DNA of 64,000 nucleotides from Halalkalibacter alkaliphilus (GTDB lineage: Bacteria > Bacillota > Bacilli > Bacillales > Bacillaceae_D), in NCBI RefSeq assembly GCF_023555415.1, contig NZ_JAKRYL010000007.1:124001-188000 (forward strand), given 5' to 3'. Both the position numbers and the translations under genes were made by a program. The notes under the pieces were generated by a model. That model had not been told where the DNA came from. It saw nothing but the letters and a program-made list of their open reading frames with translations, and ran no database searches. Positions 17,946 to 28,111 of the stretch are shown here, piece after piece; the stretch's first letter is position 1; each line of letters starts with the position of its first letter.

Positions 17946-19067
17946 TTACTCTAGAAAATCCTTTAGTCGTTTACTACGACTAGGGTGGCGAAGCTTTCTT
18001 AATGCCTTCGCTTCAATTTGACGAATACGTTCGCGAGTTACACCAAATACTTTACCCACTTCTTCTAAAGTACGAGTACGACCATCATCTAATCCAAAAC
18101 GTAAACGAAGAACATTTTCTTCTCGATCGGTTAACGTGTCTAGTACGTCTTCTAGCTGCTCTTTTAGTAGTTCATATGCAGCCGCATCAGATGGAGCCAA
18201 TGCTTCTTGGTCTTCGATAAAATCACCAAGATGTGAGTCATCTTCTTCCCCAATTGGTGTTTCCAAAGACACAGGCTCTTGAGCAATTTTTAAGATTTCA
18301 CGAACTTTATCCGGAGTTAACTCCATCTCTTGCGCAACTTCTTCCGGTGTTGGCTCACGCCCAAAATCTTGAAGGAGTTGGCGCTGCACTCGGATTAGTT
18401 TGTTAATTGTTTCTACCATATGAACAGGAATACGGATCGTTCGTGCTTGGTCCGCTATCGCACGAGTAATAGCTTGCCTAATCCACCATGTCGCATACGT
18501 ACTAAATTTATATCCCTTTTCATAATCAAACTTTTCAACAGCTTTAATTAACCCCATATTACCTTCTTGGATTAAATCAAGAAACAGCATACCACGACCA
18601 ACATAACGTTTGGCAATAGAGACAACTAGACGTAAGTTCGCTTCCGCTAATCTCCTTTTTGCTTCTTCATCACCTTGTTCAATTCGTTTGGCAAGCTCAA
18701 TTTCTTCTTCAGCCGAAAGAAGGGGAACACGACCAATTTCCTTTAAATACATTCTTACAGGATCATTTATTTTAATACCAGGTGGTACACTTAAATCATT
18801 AAGGTCAAACTCTTCTTCATCTTTTACAGCTTGCTGGAGATTTGGAACAACATCGTCCGTCTCATTTAAGATTTCGACTCCTTGTTCACCAAGATATTCA
18901 AAAAATTCATCCATTTGGTCGGAATCTTGATCAAAAGCTGCTAATTTCTCTGTAATCTCAGCATAAGTAAGTACTCCGCGCTTTTTACCTATCTCCACTA
19001 ATTGTTCTTTCACTTGATCGATAGACAATTCACCTTCCGCTAGTGGGCGTAGTGGTTTATCTGCCAT
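17946..19067 (-). CDS. sigA: Primary sigma factor of RNA polymerase
   Basis: 373 residues, as in B. subtilis SigA (RpoD). Domains in order: region 1.1 (about 1-80), region 1.2 from [16 protein letters not shown], region 2 with [20 protein letters not shown] and [20 protein letters not shown] (-10 recognition and melting), region 3 ([11 protein letters not shown]), region 4 with [19 protein letters not shown] and the helix-turn-helix [20 protein letters not shown] (-35 recognition). ATG at 19067 follows GGAGGGG. It sits 50 bases after dnaG in the classical dnaG-sigA macromolecular synthesis operon. Confidence 0.98.
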   Translation of the reverse strand: MADKPLRPLAEGELSIDQVKEQLVEIGKKRGVLTYAEITEKLAAFDQDSDQMDEFFEYLGEQGVEILNETDDVVPNLQQAVKDEEEFDLNDLSVPPGIKINDPVRMYLKEIGRVPLLSAEEEIELAKRIEQGDEEAKRRLAEANLRLVVSIAKRYVGRGMLFLDLIQEGNMGLIKAVEKFDYEKGYKFSTYATWWIRQAITRAIADQARTIRIPVHMVETINKLIRVQRQLLQDFGREPTPEEVAQEMELTPDKVREILKIAQEPVSLETPIGEEDDSHLGDFIEDQEALAPSDAAAYELLKEQLEDVLDTLTDREENVLRLRFGLDDGRTRTLEEVGKVFGVTRERIRQIEAKALRKLRHPSRSKRLKDFLE

Positions 19068-19117
19068 TCGATCCCCTCCTTCCATTGTTCACAACCAAAG
19101 CTTCTTGCCAATTCATG

Positions 19118-20911
19118 CTAGTGAAGCTCCTGTTTCATACGATTAATCTCCATAAGAAGTTTTGCTGCTTCTAATGGGTCTTTCTCTCGTTTCATTTCTA
19201 ATTCTTTTTGTTGTATTTGTATCCGTTTTGGATAAGTTTCAATCAATTTCATATAATCGAGCAGTTCTTGCTCTTGAAAGTCATCATTTAACGACATCAT
19301 TGCAAGCTCTGTTGCAATCCTAATTAACTTTTCATCTTGCAACCCTTGAATAAATTGACTTGGATTAGCCTCATGTCCTTCACCAAAGTATGCAAATAGA
19401 TGAGCCGCTATTGCTTGATGTTCATCAATATTAAAACTCCCACCGATGCGTTCTTGAACAAGTTCTGTCACTTCAACATCTCTCATCATATGAGCAAGTA
19501 AAAATCTCTCAGCATTTTGATGGGCTGGTAATAATTTTTTTGCTTCTAAGGATTTCCTAGATTGTATAGGTCGACCCTTTGATTGATATTCACTTTTATC
19601 TTGCTTCCGTTTTTCCCGATAAATTTGAAACTGCTCGTGCTTTAATGCTTCTAAAGAAAGCGAAAATTCTTCAGCGATCTGTCTGAGATAGTGATCTCGC
19701 TCAACCGCTCGCGGCAAAGTACTAATTTCAGTTAAAACATCCTCAATATAGCTCATTCTTTCAGCTTCATTTTGCATATTCTTACCTTTACGCAAATACC
19801 GCATTTTAAATGACATTAAAGTCAAACTTTCCCCTATTACATTCGATTTAAAGCTTTCAGCACCGTATGTACGAATATAGTCATCGGGGTCCAGCCCTTC
19901 TGGCATTTGAGCAACTTTCACAGTACAACCAACTTGTTCTAATATCCCTGCCGACCTGAAGGCTGCGCTCGTTCCTGCTTTATCTGAGTCATAACAGATG
20001 GTAACATTCTCAGCATTTCGCCTAATCACTTTAGCTTGCTCTTCTGTTAAAGCAGTACCGAGTGTAGCTATTGTATTAGAAAGTCCTGCCCCCCAAGCTG
20101 CAATCACGTCCACATATCCTTCAAATAAGACAACTGAACCAAGCTTCCTAATTGAAGGTCTTGCAAGATGAAGACCATAAAGTGTTTTTCCTTTATGAAA
20201 GATTGGTGAATCAGAACTATTCAAATACTTTGGCTTTTCATCTGAGATAGATCTACCACCAAAAGCGATAACATGGCCTTGCCCATCCCAAATCGGAAAC
20301 ATAAGTCTGTTTCTGAAACGGTCATAATAACCGTCTTTTGACTCCCTTTCACCCAATAAACTTGCTTGAACCATCGTTTCTAGCGAAAAATTGCGTTTCG
20401 TTAAGATTGTAACAAGCGCATCCCAGCGATCTGGAGCAAATCCAATTTGGAAATGCTCAATTTGTTCTTTTGTAAAACCACGTTTTTTCACATAAGATCG
20501 ACCTTCAGATCCTTGTTCGGTTAACGTAAGGACGTGGTAATAGAGTTTAGCGGCTAACTCATGAGCTGAGCGCATTAATACTTGTGGTCCCGCTACGGGG
20601 GACTGAACGGTCGCATCAGGCAAATCAATGTTTGCACGCTCTCCAAGTTTTCTGACAGATTCAATAAAGGTAAGTCCTTCTAGTTCCATCAAAAACGAAA
20701 AAACATTCCCACCAGCACCGCAGCCAAAACAATGGTAAAGTTGTTTATCCGGTGATACAGAAAAAGAAGGGGACTTTTCACCGTGAAAGGGACATAATCC
20801 AATATACTGCCGACCTTGTTTTTTTAGTTGCACATAATCACTAATTACTTCGACAATATCTGATGAGCGCCTAACCTGCTCAACCTTTTCATCCGGTATC
20901 CTGTTGCTCAT
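19118..20911 (-). CDS. dnaG: DNA primase
   Basis: About 597 residues. It synthesises the RNA primers used at the replication fork. The N-terminal zinc finger (CPFHGEKSPSF, then CFGCGAGGNVF) is the CHC2 type. The Toprim catalytic core contains LFEGYVDVIAAW and CYDSDKAGTSA, with the metal-binding acidic residues. The C-terminal region is the helical DnaB-helicase-binding domain. An in-frame ATG at 20923 exists; ATG at 20911 was chosen because it is preceded by GGTGAT and gives the usual MSNRIPDEKVEQV start. Co-transcribed with sigA. Confidence 0.96.
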   Translation of the reverse strand: MSNRIPDEKVEQVRRSSDIVEVISDYVQLKKQGRQYIGLCPFHGEKSPSFSVSPDKQLYHCFGCGAGGNVFSFLMELEGLTFIESVRKLGERANIDLPDATVQSPVAGPQVLMRSAHELAAKLYYHVLTLTEQGSEGRSYVKKRGFTKEQIEHFQIGFAPDRWDALVTILTKRNFSLETMVQASLLGERESKDGYYDRFRNRLMFPIWDGQGHVIAFGGRSISDEKPKYLNSSDSPIFHKGKTLYGLHLARPSIRKLGSVVLFEGYVDVIAAWGAGLSNTIATLGTALTEEQAKVIRRNAENVTICYDSDKAGTSAAFRSAGILEQVGCTVKVAQMPEGLDPDDYIRTYGAESFKSNVIGESLTLMSFKMRYLRKGKNMQNEAERMSYIEDVLTEISTLPRAVERDHYLRQIAEEFSLSLEALKHEQFQIYREKRKQDKSEYQSKGRPIQSRKSLEAKKLLPAHQNAERFLLAHMMRDVEVTELVQERIGGSFNIDEHQAIAAHLFAYFGEGHEANPSQFIQGLQDEKLIRIATELAMMSLNDDFQEQELLDYMKLIETYPKRIQIQQKELEMKREKDPLEAAKLLMEINRMKQELH

Positions 20912-20961
20912 TGTTATCACCATTAATCATACCAATTTCTCTTACAATTCGAGTTTTTTTG

Positions 20962-21423
20962 CTATGTTCCTTCTTTTTCTGTAACAATTTTTGTGAGTTG
21001 TTCAATAAACATTTGACGATCTTCTTGTCGAAAGGGTTTTGGGCCTTTTGTTTTCCCACCCATTCTCCTTTGTTTTTGCGAAATATAACGTGCATCCAAC
21101 ATTTGCAAAATGGTATCTTCTTGATAAACAAAACCACGGGGAGATAGTGTTATTACCCCTTTAGCTAACATGATCGAGGCAAGAGCATGGTCTTGTGTTA
21201 CACATATATCACCTTTTTTAGCTTTGTTCATTAAAAACAAATCCGCCGCCTCTTTATCATTATCTACTGTCACCACTTTAACTGTAGACGGTAGAGTTAA
21301 TGTATGTGCATAAGATGACACAAACACCATTGGCATGTTAACGAACTCACAAATTTCTACTATTTCTGCTTTTACTGGACAAGCGTCAGCGTCGACATAA
21401 ATGGTTTGTAATGAAGGATTCAT
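20962..21423 (-). CDS. yqxD: YqxD/YaiI-family protein (DUF188)
   Basis: About 153 residues; PIN-like fold family of unknown function, widespread and linked to dnaG in Bacillus. The N-terminus carries TIYVDADACPVKAEI, the family signature with the acidic residues expected at a metal site. Later blocks are VVTVDNDKEAADLFLMN and VTQDHALASIML. The start is uncertain: the frame is open upstream and ATG codons at 21423, 21441 and 21552 exist, but none has an ideal ribosome binding site. 21423 is chosen because it puts the signature near the N-terminus, as in relatives. It ends about 50 bases before dnaG. Confidence 0.8.
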   Translation of the reverse strand: MNPSLQTIYVDADACPVKAEIVEICEFVNMPMVFVSSYAHTLTLPSTVKVVTVDNDKEAADLFLMNKAKKGDICVTQDHALASIMLAKGVITLSPRGFVYQEDTILQMLDARYISQKQRRMGGKTKGPKPFRQEDRQMFIEQLTKIVTEKEGT

Positions 21424-21680
21424 AGTAGTTGAATTCAACATTCCCTTCAAAAATCCTGCTATCTTTTTAAAGAATTTCGTAGATAATTGTCGAATGAAAC
21501 ATCTGTATCGTGTTTCGTTTTTTTTATCCTTACTATCATTACCAAAAAACAAAGAAAAAGTCTTGACTTTTAAAATTTATTTGTTCTTTTTTAAAATATA
21601 ACCAAAATTTTCTTCACTATTAGAATCACAATTCTTTATTATACGCAACTTTAACTCCTTTGACTAGCCCAAAAATAAAA

Positions 21681-21708
21681 AGCATCTTGCTTCTATACGC
21701 AAGATACT
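21681..21708 (-). terminator. Terminator of yqfL
   Basis: Minus strand ATCTTGC pairs with GCAAGAT and is followed by a T-rich stretch (CTTTTTATTTTT). It lies nine bases beyond the yqfL stop. Confidence 0.8.
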
Positions 21709-21716
21709 TCCTATTA

Positions 21717-22532
21717 TTATTTTTTTAAAAACATACTCGAGATTAAATTGGCTGTTTCTTCAACTGCTTTATTTGAAACATCAATAACAGGACATCCAAT
21801 CCGTTGCATAATTTTTTCTGAATACGCCAATTCTTCTTTTATTCGATCAAGGTTGGCGTAGTTAGCTTGGGCTTTTAACCCAAGTGCTTTTAATCGTTCC
21901 GCCCTAATATCATTTAATTTTTCTGGACTAATTTTTAACCCAACACATTTTTTCGGTGTAATATGAAATAACTCTTTAGGTGGTTCTACTTCAGGAACAA
22001 GAGGCACGTTCGCTACCTTCAATCGTTTATGTGCTAAATATTGAGAAAGTGGTGTCTTTGATGTACGCGAAACTCCAATTAACACGATATCAGCACGAAT
22101 GATCCCCCTTGGGTCACGACCATCATCGTATTTAACAGCAAATTCGATTGCTTCGACTTTACGAAAGTAATCCTCGTCTAACCGATAAATTAAACCTGGT
22201 TCATAACGCGGAGCCTTCTTCGTCAATGTTCCTATTTTCTCTAACATTGGGCCAATAATATCTACCGTATCGACACCCGTTTCCTGTGCAAGTGTCAATA
22301 GGTGTTCTTTTATTTCTGGAACAACAAGTGTAAACGCAATTAGTGCATTAGATTTACGAGCTAAGATAATTACTTCTTCAATTGTTTCTTTATCTTCAAC
22401 ATATGGGATTCGTCTCACTTCAAGTCCAGCACTGCTAAATTGACTAGCAGCAGCCTTTACAACCAATTCTGCCGTTTCCCCTACTGAATCTGAAACGACA
22501 TAGACAACCGGTCGCTGTCTAATTTCTTCCAT
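21717..22532 (-). CDS. yqfL: Pyruvate, phosphate dikinase regulatory protein family (YqfL)
   Basis: 271 residues; DUF299 family, bifunctional kinase/pyrophosphorylase that inactivates and reactivates PPDK or PEP synthetase in other organisms. Family blocks: [19 protein letters not shown] at the N-terminus, the P-loop-like [17 protein letters not shown] near residue 152, and [15 protein letters not shown] near the C-terminus. It follows ccpN by 19 bases, the same pairing as in B. subtilis, where YqfL acts with CcpN in catabolite repression of gluconeogenic genes. No PPDK gene is in this window. ATG at 22532 follows AAGGAGGGG. Confidence 0.92.
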   Translation of the reverse strand: MEEIRQRPVVYVVSDSVGETAELVVKAAASQFSSAGLEVRRIPYVEDKETIEEVIILARKSNALIAFTLVVPEIKEHLLTLAQETGVDTVDIIGPMLEKIGTLTKKAPRYEPGLIYRLDEDYFRKVEAIEFAVKYDDGRDPRGIIRADIVLIGVSRTSKTPLSQYLAHKRLKVANVPLVPEVEPPKELFHITPKKCVGLKISPEKLNDIRAERLKALGLKAQANYANLDRIKEELAYSEKIMQRIGCPVIDVSNKAVEETANLISSMFLKK

Positions 22533-22551
22533 GAATGCCCCTCCTTACCGC

Positions 22552-23187
22552 TTATATTACCTCATCATTAGCTAAATCAACTAGTAATGCTGTTATATTC
22601 GTTTTCGTAATTCGACCTACTACTTCAAAGCGGGAGCCATACTCTACCTCCACAACAATAGGAAGTCCATCAATTTGCTTTTCAATTAACTTATTAGCCA
22701 CTTCAATAATTAAATCATCTTGTTTGCATACTGTAATATTAGGCATTCTCGTCATAATAATACTTACAGGAATAGACTCTAGCGCTTGCTTTCCAAGACT
22801 TGCCCGAAGTAAGTCTTTCCTTGAGAGAACACCTACTAAGGTTATATGCTTATCCACGACAAATAATGTTCCAACATCCTCTAAAAACATCGTGCATATC
22901 GCATCATACACCGATGCTGACTCTTGGACCACAACGGGCCTAGACTGGTATTCATTTACCGTAATATTCTTGACTTTCTCTGCTAACATTTGGTTTCCAG
23001 ATTTCCCTGTGTAGAAATACCCAACACGTGGTCTAGCGTCTAAATAGCCTGCCATTGTTAAAATAGCCAAATCGGGACGAAGCGTAGCTCTTGTTAGAGA
23101 GAGACGTTCTGCAATTTGTTCCCCGGTAATTGGGCCACTTTCCTTAACAATCTCAACAATTATTTCTTGCCTACTTGTTAGTTCGAT
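22552..23187 (-). CDS. ccpN: CcpN transcriptional repressor, start codon unclear
   Basis: Represses gluconeogenic genes (gapB, pckA in B. subtilis). The frame from 23187 gives 211 codons: an N-terminal helix-turn-helix (KESGPITGEQIAERLSLTR, then ATLRPDLAIL), and two CBS domains (from VYDAICTMFLEDVGTLFVVD and from IIMTRMPNITVC). The conserved N-terminus (IELTSRQEIIVEIV) is in frame, but no ATG, GTG or TTG precedes it before the stop TGA at 23196-23194. A GTG at 23197 is one base out of frame, so an extra base in its third or fourth codon would explain the break. Otherwise AUC at 23187, six bases after AAGGACGGTGA, would have to initiate. The only normal in-frame start (TTG 23070) would lose the DNA-binding domain. 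Confidence 0.8.
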   Translation of the reverse strand: MELTSRQEIIVEIVKESGPITGEQIAERLSLTRATLRPDLAILTMAGYLDARPRVGYFYTGKSGNQMLAEKVKNITVNEYQSRPVVVQESASVYDAICTMFLEDVGTLFVVDKHITLVGVLSRKDLLRASLGKQALESIPVSIIMTRMPNITVCKQDDLIIEVANKLIEKQIDGLPIVVEVEYGSRFEVVGRITKTNITALLVDLANDEVI

Positions 23188-23278
23188 TGGTTTTCACCGT
23201 CCTTAGCACTAAAAGTGCCATACTAATATATAATTATTATATACGAGTGATAGCCAATATGGAAAGAGCCAGCTTATA

Positions 23279-23308
23279 TGACCTCCTATTTATCAAAATA
23301 GGAAGTCA
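23279..23308 (-). terminator. Stem-loop after glyS
   Basis: TGACTTCCTATTT pairs with AAATAGGAGGTCA seven bases beyond the glyS stop. No T run follows, so termination would be weak, in keeping with read-through into ccpN. Confidence 0.45.
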
Positions 23309-23315
23309 CTATATT

Positions 23316-25397
23316 TTAGGCGAATACGATTGACTGGAAATGGGCATATGAACGAATAACTTTAGACAATTCATTCATTTGCTGCAGTCGATTTTGTCGA
23401 ATATTTTGATCCTCTGCCATAACCATGATGTGATCAAAATATTGATTAATTACTGGCTCAGAGCTTGCAAGCTCATCATAAGCAAGCTTGGCATCTCCTT
23501 TTTCCAACGCCTTTTCCACATTTACTTTCAACTCTTGATAATGTCTGAATAACCTTTTTTCTTCTTCTTTTTCAAACAATGTTGGATCAATTTCGATAGA
23601 AGCCTCAGCCTTCTTCGCGATATTTGTTACTCGACTCAGCGCCTCCACGACCTTTTTAAACGCCAAATCCTGACGCTTTTCAGTAATAACCTTTGCTTTT
23701 TTCATTACAGTCGGAATATGACCTATTTCATCATTTAATACAGCATCAATAATATCATATTGTATTTCATTTTCTTGAAGAAGTGCCCTAACCCTTAATT
23801 TAAAGAATTCAACAAGCTCCGTTTGAATCTCTTCATAGTCACGCTTAAGCAGTTTTCTGCCTTCCGCAACATCTAAACTTACTTTTATCAATTGTTCAAG
23901 AGTCACTTCTAAATTATGATCATGAAGCATTTGAACAATCCCCGCCGCTTGACGTCTAAGCGCATACGGATCTTGTGAACCTGTTGGGATAAGTCCAATG
24001 GCAAAACAAGTTACAATCGTATCTAACTTTTCTGCTATGCTGACGACCGTCGCTTCAAGTGAAGAGGGGCTTGAATCTCCAGCAGACCTCGGCTTGTAAT
24101 GCTCATTAATACCTTTAGCTACCTCTTTCGATTCCCCAGCTAATTCAGCATAAACTTCACCCATTCTACCTTGTAGTTCAGGGAATTCGTTTACCATTTG
24201 CGTTACAAGGTCAAACTTACTAATCTCTGCAATTCGATTCGCAGTTTGCGCTTTTGCTGAATCAACATTTAGTAATGCATTTAAGTCCGTTACTAGTTTT
24301 TTAACACGTCGAACCTTATCCCCAACTGAACCTAGTTCCTCATGATAAACAATTTGCTCCAGACGTTGCAAAGCATCATCTATATTTAATTTTTGATCTT
24401 CATTATAGAAAAACGCCGCATCAGAAAGCCTTGCACGAAGGACTTTTTCGTTTCCTTTTGCTACGTTCTCAAGATGTTGATGATCCCCATTCCTAACTGT
24501 AATAAAATAAGGCAATAAGTCGCCATTCTCATTTTCAACAGGGAAGTAACGTTGATGTTCTTTCATTGACGTAATTAACACTTCTTTTGGCAATTTAAGA
24601 AAGTCTTCATCAAAACCTCCAGAAAGTGCAGTTGGATATTCAACTAGATGTGTCACTTCCTCTAACAGATCTTCATCGATAGGTATAATCCAACCGTTCC
24701 CTTCTGTCATAGATTCAATTTGATTTCGTACCGCTCTTTTTCGTTCTAACTGATCAGCAATTACATATTCACCAAGTAACGCTACCCCATAATCACTTGG
24801 ATCAATTAATTTAATTGGTTTACCAAGGAACCTGTGTCCATATGTTGTAGCACCTGTCTCAATGCCTGTGATAGAAAATGGAATAACCTCTTTACCATAC
24901 ATGGCAACAAGCCACCTAATCGGACGAGCAAAGCGAAGGTCATTGCTTCCCCAGCGCATATTTTTCGGAAAATGTAAAGAAACAATGAGTTCTCTCAAAG
25001 CAGGAAGAAGTTCCACTGTTTTTTTCCCAGCAATGTATTTGTTAGCGAATATATACTCTACACCTTTTACCTCTTTAAAAAAAAGGTCGTCAGTCGTTAC
25101 ACCTTGACCACGAGCAAACCCTTGGGCTGCCTTAGACCAGTTACCTTCATCATCATACGCTATTTTCTTAGCTGGTCCTTTTGCTTCCTCGCTAATATCA
25201 GGCTGACTCTCACCAAGCCCCTCAAGGAAGATCGCAAGGCGCCTAGGCGTAGCAAACGTCCGGATGGAATCAAACACTAACCGTTCTTCTTTTAGCCATG
25301 ATTCAACTTTTTCTTTTAACTGTTCAATTGAACTCGTGACAAATCTTGCAGGTAATTCTTCTAAACCAATTTCTAGTAAGAAGTCTCGTTTACTCAT
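23316..25397 (-). CDS. glyS: Glycyl-tRNA synthetase beta subunit
   Basis: 693 residues, the usual length of the beta chain of the bacterial alpha2-beta2 enzyme that charges tRNA(Gly). The N-terminus reads [14 protein letters not shown], then [13 protein letters not shown]. The middle carries [19 protein letters not shown] and [20 protein letters not shown], followed by the HD-like stretch. The C-terminal part (from about 590) is the DALR anticodon-binding domain. It overlaps the end of glyQ by eight bases, so the subunits are translated in a coupled way. The T-box leader ahead of glyQ controls both. Confidence 0.96.
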   Translation of the reverse strand: MSKRDFLLEIGLEELPARFVTSSIEQLKEKVESWLKEERLVFDSIRTFATPRRLAIFLEGLGESQPDISEEAKGPAKKIAYDDEGNWSKAAQGFARGQGVTTDDLFFKEVKGVEYIFANKYIAGKKTVELLPALRELIVSLHFPKNMRWGSNDLRFARPIRWLVAMYGKEVIPFSITGIETGATTYGHRFLGKPIKLIDPSDYGVALLGEYVIADQLERKRAVRNQIESMTEGNGWIIPIDEDLLEEVTHLVEYPTALSGGFDEDFLKLPKEVLITSMKEHQRYFPVENENGDLLPYFITVRNGDHQHLENVAKGNEKVLRARLSDAAFFYNEDQKLNIDDALQRLEQIVYHEELGSVGDKVRRVKKLVTDLNALLNVDSAKAQTANRIAEISKFDLVTQMVNEFPELQGRMGEVYAELAGESKEVAKGINEHYKPRSAGDSSPSSLEATVVSIAEKLDTIVTCFAIGLIPTGSQDPYALRRQAAGIVQMLHDHNLEVTLEQLIKVSLDVAEGRKLLKRDYEEIQTELVEFFKLRVRALLQENEIQYDIIDAVLNDEIGHIPTVMKKAKVITEKRQDLAFKKVVEALSRVTNIAKKAEASIEIDPTLFEKEEEKRLFRHYQELKVNVEKALEKGDAKLAYDELASSEPVINQYFDHIMVMAEDQNIRQNRLQQMNELSKVIRSYAHFQSIVFA

Positions 25398-26280
25398 TAT
25401 CTTTTCCCTCCTCTTTTTTTAACATTGGGAATCCTAAGCGCTCACGTTCGTCATAGTATAATTTTGCTGCTGCACGCGCTAAGTTTCTTACGCGCCCAAT
25501 GTATCCTGTTCGCTCCGTAACAGAAATGGCCCCTCTTGCATCGAGCAAGTTAAACGTATGTGAGCATTTTAAAATGTAATCATATGCTGGGAAGACAAGT
25601 GATTCATCTAATGCTCTTTTAGCTTCCTGCTCATATGTTCCAAAAAGGGAGAAAAGCATTTGAGTATCTGAAATTTCAAATGTGTACTTTGAATGCTCAT
25701 ATTCTGGTTGTTTGAAAATATCTCCATACGTAAACCCTTCCACCCATTCAAGGTCGAATACATTTTCCTTATCTTGGATATAGGATGCTAGCCTCTCAAG
25801 GCCATACGTTATTTCTGCTGAAACAGGACTTGCCTCAAGTCCTCCAACTTGTTGAAAATATGTAAATTGTGTAATTTCCATTCCATCAAGCCATACTTCC
25901 CATCCTAATCCTGCACAGCCCAGGGTCGGGTTTTCCCAGTTATCTTCAACAAAACGTATATCATGTTCTAAAGGGTTGATACCAAGTGCCTCTAAACTTT
26001 TTAAATAAAGTTCTTGAATATTAATAGGAGACGGCTTCATAATAACTTGAAATTGATGATGTTGATAAAGTCGGTTTGGATTCTCCCCATATCTTCCATC
26101 TGCAGGCCGGCGAGATGGCTCAACGTATGCTACATTCCAAGGCTCAGGACCAATTGTTCTAAGAAGTGTAAAGGGACTCATTGTTCCTGCCCCTTTCTCT
26201 GTATCATACGCTTGCATGATCATACAATTTTGCTTTGACCAATATTCTTGTAGCGTCAAAATCATATTTTGTACATTCAC
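25390..26280 (-). CDS. glyQ: Glycyl-tRNA synthetase alpha subunit
   Basis: 296 residues; catalytic alpha chain of the tetrameric glycyl-tRNA synthetase, class II fold. Landmarks: [25 protein letters not shown] at the N-terminus with motif-like [20 protein letters not shown], then [16 protein letters not shown] and [20 protein letters not shown]. The glycine pocket region lies in [11 protein letters not shown]. The stop overlaps glyS. Upstream (26331-26560) is a T-box leader, so expression rises when uncharged tRNA(Gly) accumulates. Confidence 0.96.
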   Translation of the reverse strand: MNVQNMILTLQEYWSKQNCMIMQAYDTEKGAGTMSPFTLLRTIGPEPWNVAYVEPSRRPADGRYGENPNRLYQHHQFQVIMKPSPINIQELYLKSLEALGINPLEHDIRFVEDNWENPTLGCAGLGWEVWLDGMEITQFTYFQQVGGLEASPVSAEITYGLERLASYIQDKENVFDLEWVEGFTYGDIFKQPEYEHSKYTFEISDTQMLFSLFGTYEQEAKRALDESLVFPAYDYILKCSHTFNLLDARGAISVTERTGYIGRVRNLARAAAKLYYDERERLGFPMLKKEEGKDNE

Positions 26281-26330
26281 TATAATTTCCTCCTTATATT
26301 TTCATGGTGACATTCGAGTATTAGGCATAA

Positions 26331-26560
26331 GAAAAAGCTCCCATCCCTATGTCGTAATGACATAGGGACGAGAGCTATTCCCGCGGTTCCACCCTAATTA
26401 TTAAAGTCAAAGCAGACTTTAATCACTTTCATCGAATGTGCTCCGAAATGCCTTCCTTATCGTCTAGATCCCTAGCTCACACCGTCCTAGGTTCGCTTTC
26501 TCAAGAGAGGATAAGTACTACTTTCCATCAATGCACCATATGTTATTACTAGCATCATAT
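26331..26560 (-). promoter_or_regulatory. T-box leader of glyQS
   Basis: The T-box sequence AGGGTGGAACCGCGGG lies at 26380-26395 (minus strand), followed by a strong terminator (AGCTC-CATCCCTATGTC pairing, 26336-26376) with a T run. Upstream, stem I carries GAAAGTAGTA near 26520. The likely specifier is the glycine codon GGC in AAGGCATTT (26450-26452). Uncharged tRNA(Gly) binding would disrupt the terminator and allow glyQS transcription. Confidence 0.93.
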
Positions 26561-26590
26561 AAAACTTCAGCTAAAGTGTCAACATTCGAG

Positions 26591-27340
26591 CTATAAATCA
26601 CCCATCCGTTCCATTTGCTCAAGAAAACGCTTGGATTTTAACCTTAATCCCGAGTACTCATCATAATAAGCAGCTAACACTTCTTTTAATTCTTGCTTTG
26701 TTTCTTTCTTTAACGATATTTGTCCAAGACGATGCAAATCGATATAAAAAAATAATCTTAGTAATCTTGCTGAATGAGCAGATAATTTAAACGCTTTTTC
26801 ATCTCGATGCAAACATCTATGACACAAAAAACCAGCATGTCGAATGGAAAATGCAACTGGTAACTCTGTAGAGGAACAGCTTACACATTGGTCTAGCTCT
26901 GGTTTTATCCCTGCAACAGCAAGCATTTTCACCTCGTAAATTCTAAGCAACACATCAGAGTCAATACCTTCATTTAAATAATAGAGCGTTTGATATAACA
27001 ATTCAAAGAGATAAGGATTTCTACTTCTCTCCTCTGTCAGTTTATCTGTCAGTTCAACTATGTAAGTGGCGTAAGAGGCCCGAAATAAATCACTTCGAAC
27101 CTCTCTAAAAGAATCTACTATATCTGCTTGGTTGAGTGTACCAAGACCTTGACTTTGCTGATAAACAAATGTGCCATAAATAAACAATTGTGAAGCAGCC
27201 GATAATCGATTTTTAGGCTTTTTTGCCCCACGAGACATAACACCAATTTTTCCTAATTCTCTAGAAAAAATTGTTAAAATTTTATTTGATTCGCCATAAT
27301 CTATTGTCCGAATCACAATACCTTCAACTTTGTGAATCAT
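26591..27340 (-). CDS. recO: DNA repair protein RecO
   Basis: 249 residues. RecO helps RecR load RecA on SSB-coated DNA and anneals strands. The N-terminal OB fold starts [20 protein letters not shown] and includes [18 protein letters not shown]. The C-terminal helical domain contains a four-cysteine zinc site, CVSC (near residue 149) and CHRC (near 172). ATG at 27340 is preceded by GGTGA; the ORF extends upstream to 27376 but would then overlap the end of yqzL. It lies in the era-yqzL-recO-glyQS order known from B. subtilis. Confidence 0.93.
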   Translation of the reverse strand: MIHKVEGIVIRTIDYGESNKILTIFSRELGKIGVMSRGAKKPKNRLSAASQLFIYGTFVYQQSQGLGTLNQADIVDSFREVRSDLFRASYATYIVELTDKLTEERSRNPYLFELLYQTLYYLNEGIDSDVLLRIYEVKMLAVAGIKPELDQCVSCSSTELPVAFSIRHAGFLCHRCLHRDEKAFKLSAHSARLLRLFFYIDLHRLGQISLKKETKQELKEVLAAYYDEYSGLRLKSKRFLEQMERMGDL

Positions 27341-27379
27341 ACTTGTCACCACACGTCCTTTGTGAGGTGTCAACATACA

Positions 27380-27526
27380 TTAATGTGTTGGAGCGTCCGA
27401 TGTTTCGATATCCTCCATGTCTTCTTTTCTGAATTGATCGTCTGAATCCCGCTCTAATTCTTTCAACAATAAATACGTGTCCACATTACCTGTCATTGAA
27501 AAGACTTTCCATGAAAAATCGAGCAT
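27380..27526 (-). CDS. yqzL: YqzL small conserved protein
   Basis: 48-residue protein starting MLDFSWKVFSMTGNVDTYLL and ending with an acidic tail. It matches the Bacillaceae YqzL family, always found between era and recO; the function is unknown. The ATG at 27526 lies eight bases after AGGAAGGTG, a strong ribosome binding site. The stop at 27380 is 39 bases before the recO start, so the two form an operon. The strong N-terminal family match and the ribosome binding site make it a real gene despite its size. Confidence 0.88.
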   Translation of the reverse strand: MLDFSWKVFSMTGNVDTYLLLKELERDSDDQFRKEDMEDIETSDAPTH

Positions 27527-27883
27527 TTCAGAATCCACCTTCCTATAAAAGACTTAGACTTACGCTCTATACTTGTATGATGACCTACTTTCCTAGAATC
27601 ATGATAAGGAAATATTGTTAATTAAATCTGCTTGACATTTGTTGCTTCCATTTTTTGTTCGTCTACTATTATGATAATGAATTACTAACCAAAAGACAAT
27701 GGATATACGCCTAACGGATTCCGTTTTGGAGCAATTATTATCATAGCAATGAGTAATACAATTAGCGAATTTCTTAGCATCACAGCTATCTCCAATGAAT
27801 GAATTCAAGCACACTTTAATTATAAAAGGGCACTACCATTCTTTGGATGGTGAAGCACCAAAACAAATAGAATGGTTTACTGT
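27527..27883. other. Intergenic region upstream of yqzL-recO
   Basis: About 360 bases without a convincing gene. A Cys-rich minus-strand reading frame (27599-27814) has no ribosome binding site and no family resemblance. The region presumably holds the yqzL-recO promoter, but no clear -35/-10 pair was found. Confidence 0.4.
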
Positions 27884-28038
27884 AAGTCATTCATCCTGGC
27901 GATGAAGAACTTTCTTAATCTATTCGGTCTCATTAAGTCCTTCATCACTTCGATGAACGAACTTTCTTGATCTAATCCGTCTCATTAAGTCCTTCATACT
28001 TCGATGAAGTACCTTTCTAGATTAAATTAGGTACTTCT
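27884..28038. repeat. Three imperfect tandem repeats of about 52 bases
   Basis: Units begin AAGTC at 27884, 27935 and 27987. Each has CTTCAT, a short loop, then GATGAA (a small hairpin), ACTTTCTT, and an end TCTCATT in the first two units. The third unit is diverged. No coding potential seen. Function unknown. Confidence 0.65.
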
Positions 28039-28070
28039 CGTGTATTAAACATCGAAGCAAACATAAAAAA

Positions 28071-28099
28071 GAGCTCAATTCATAAGTGAATTTGAACTC
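28071..28099 (-). terminator. Terminator-like hairpin next to repeat copy 2
   Basis: Minus strand GAGTTCAAATTCA pairs with TGAATTGAGCTC and is followed by TTTTTT. It lies beyond the stem-loop repeat downstream of era and could be a back-up terminator. Confidence 0.6.
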
Positions 28100-28111
28100 C
28101 CCTTTTAACAT

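Noticed and set aside
20889-21137. Alternative minus-strand frame between yqxD and dnaG
   Set aside because: Overlaps the well-supported yqxD and the start of dnaG in another frame; no ribosome binding site or family match.
27599-27814. Cys-rich 71-codon minus-strand reading frame
   Set aside because: No ribosome binding site, GTG start, no family likeness, and it lies in a repeat-rich gap.
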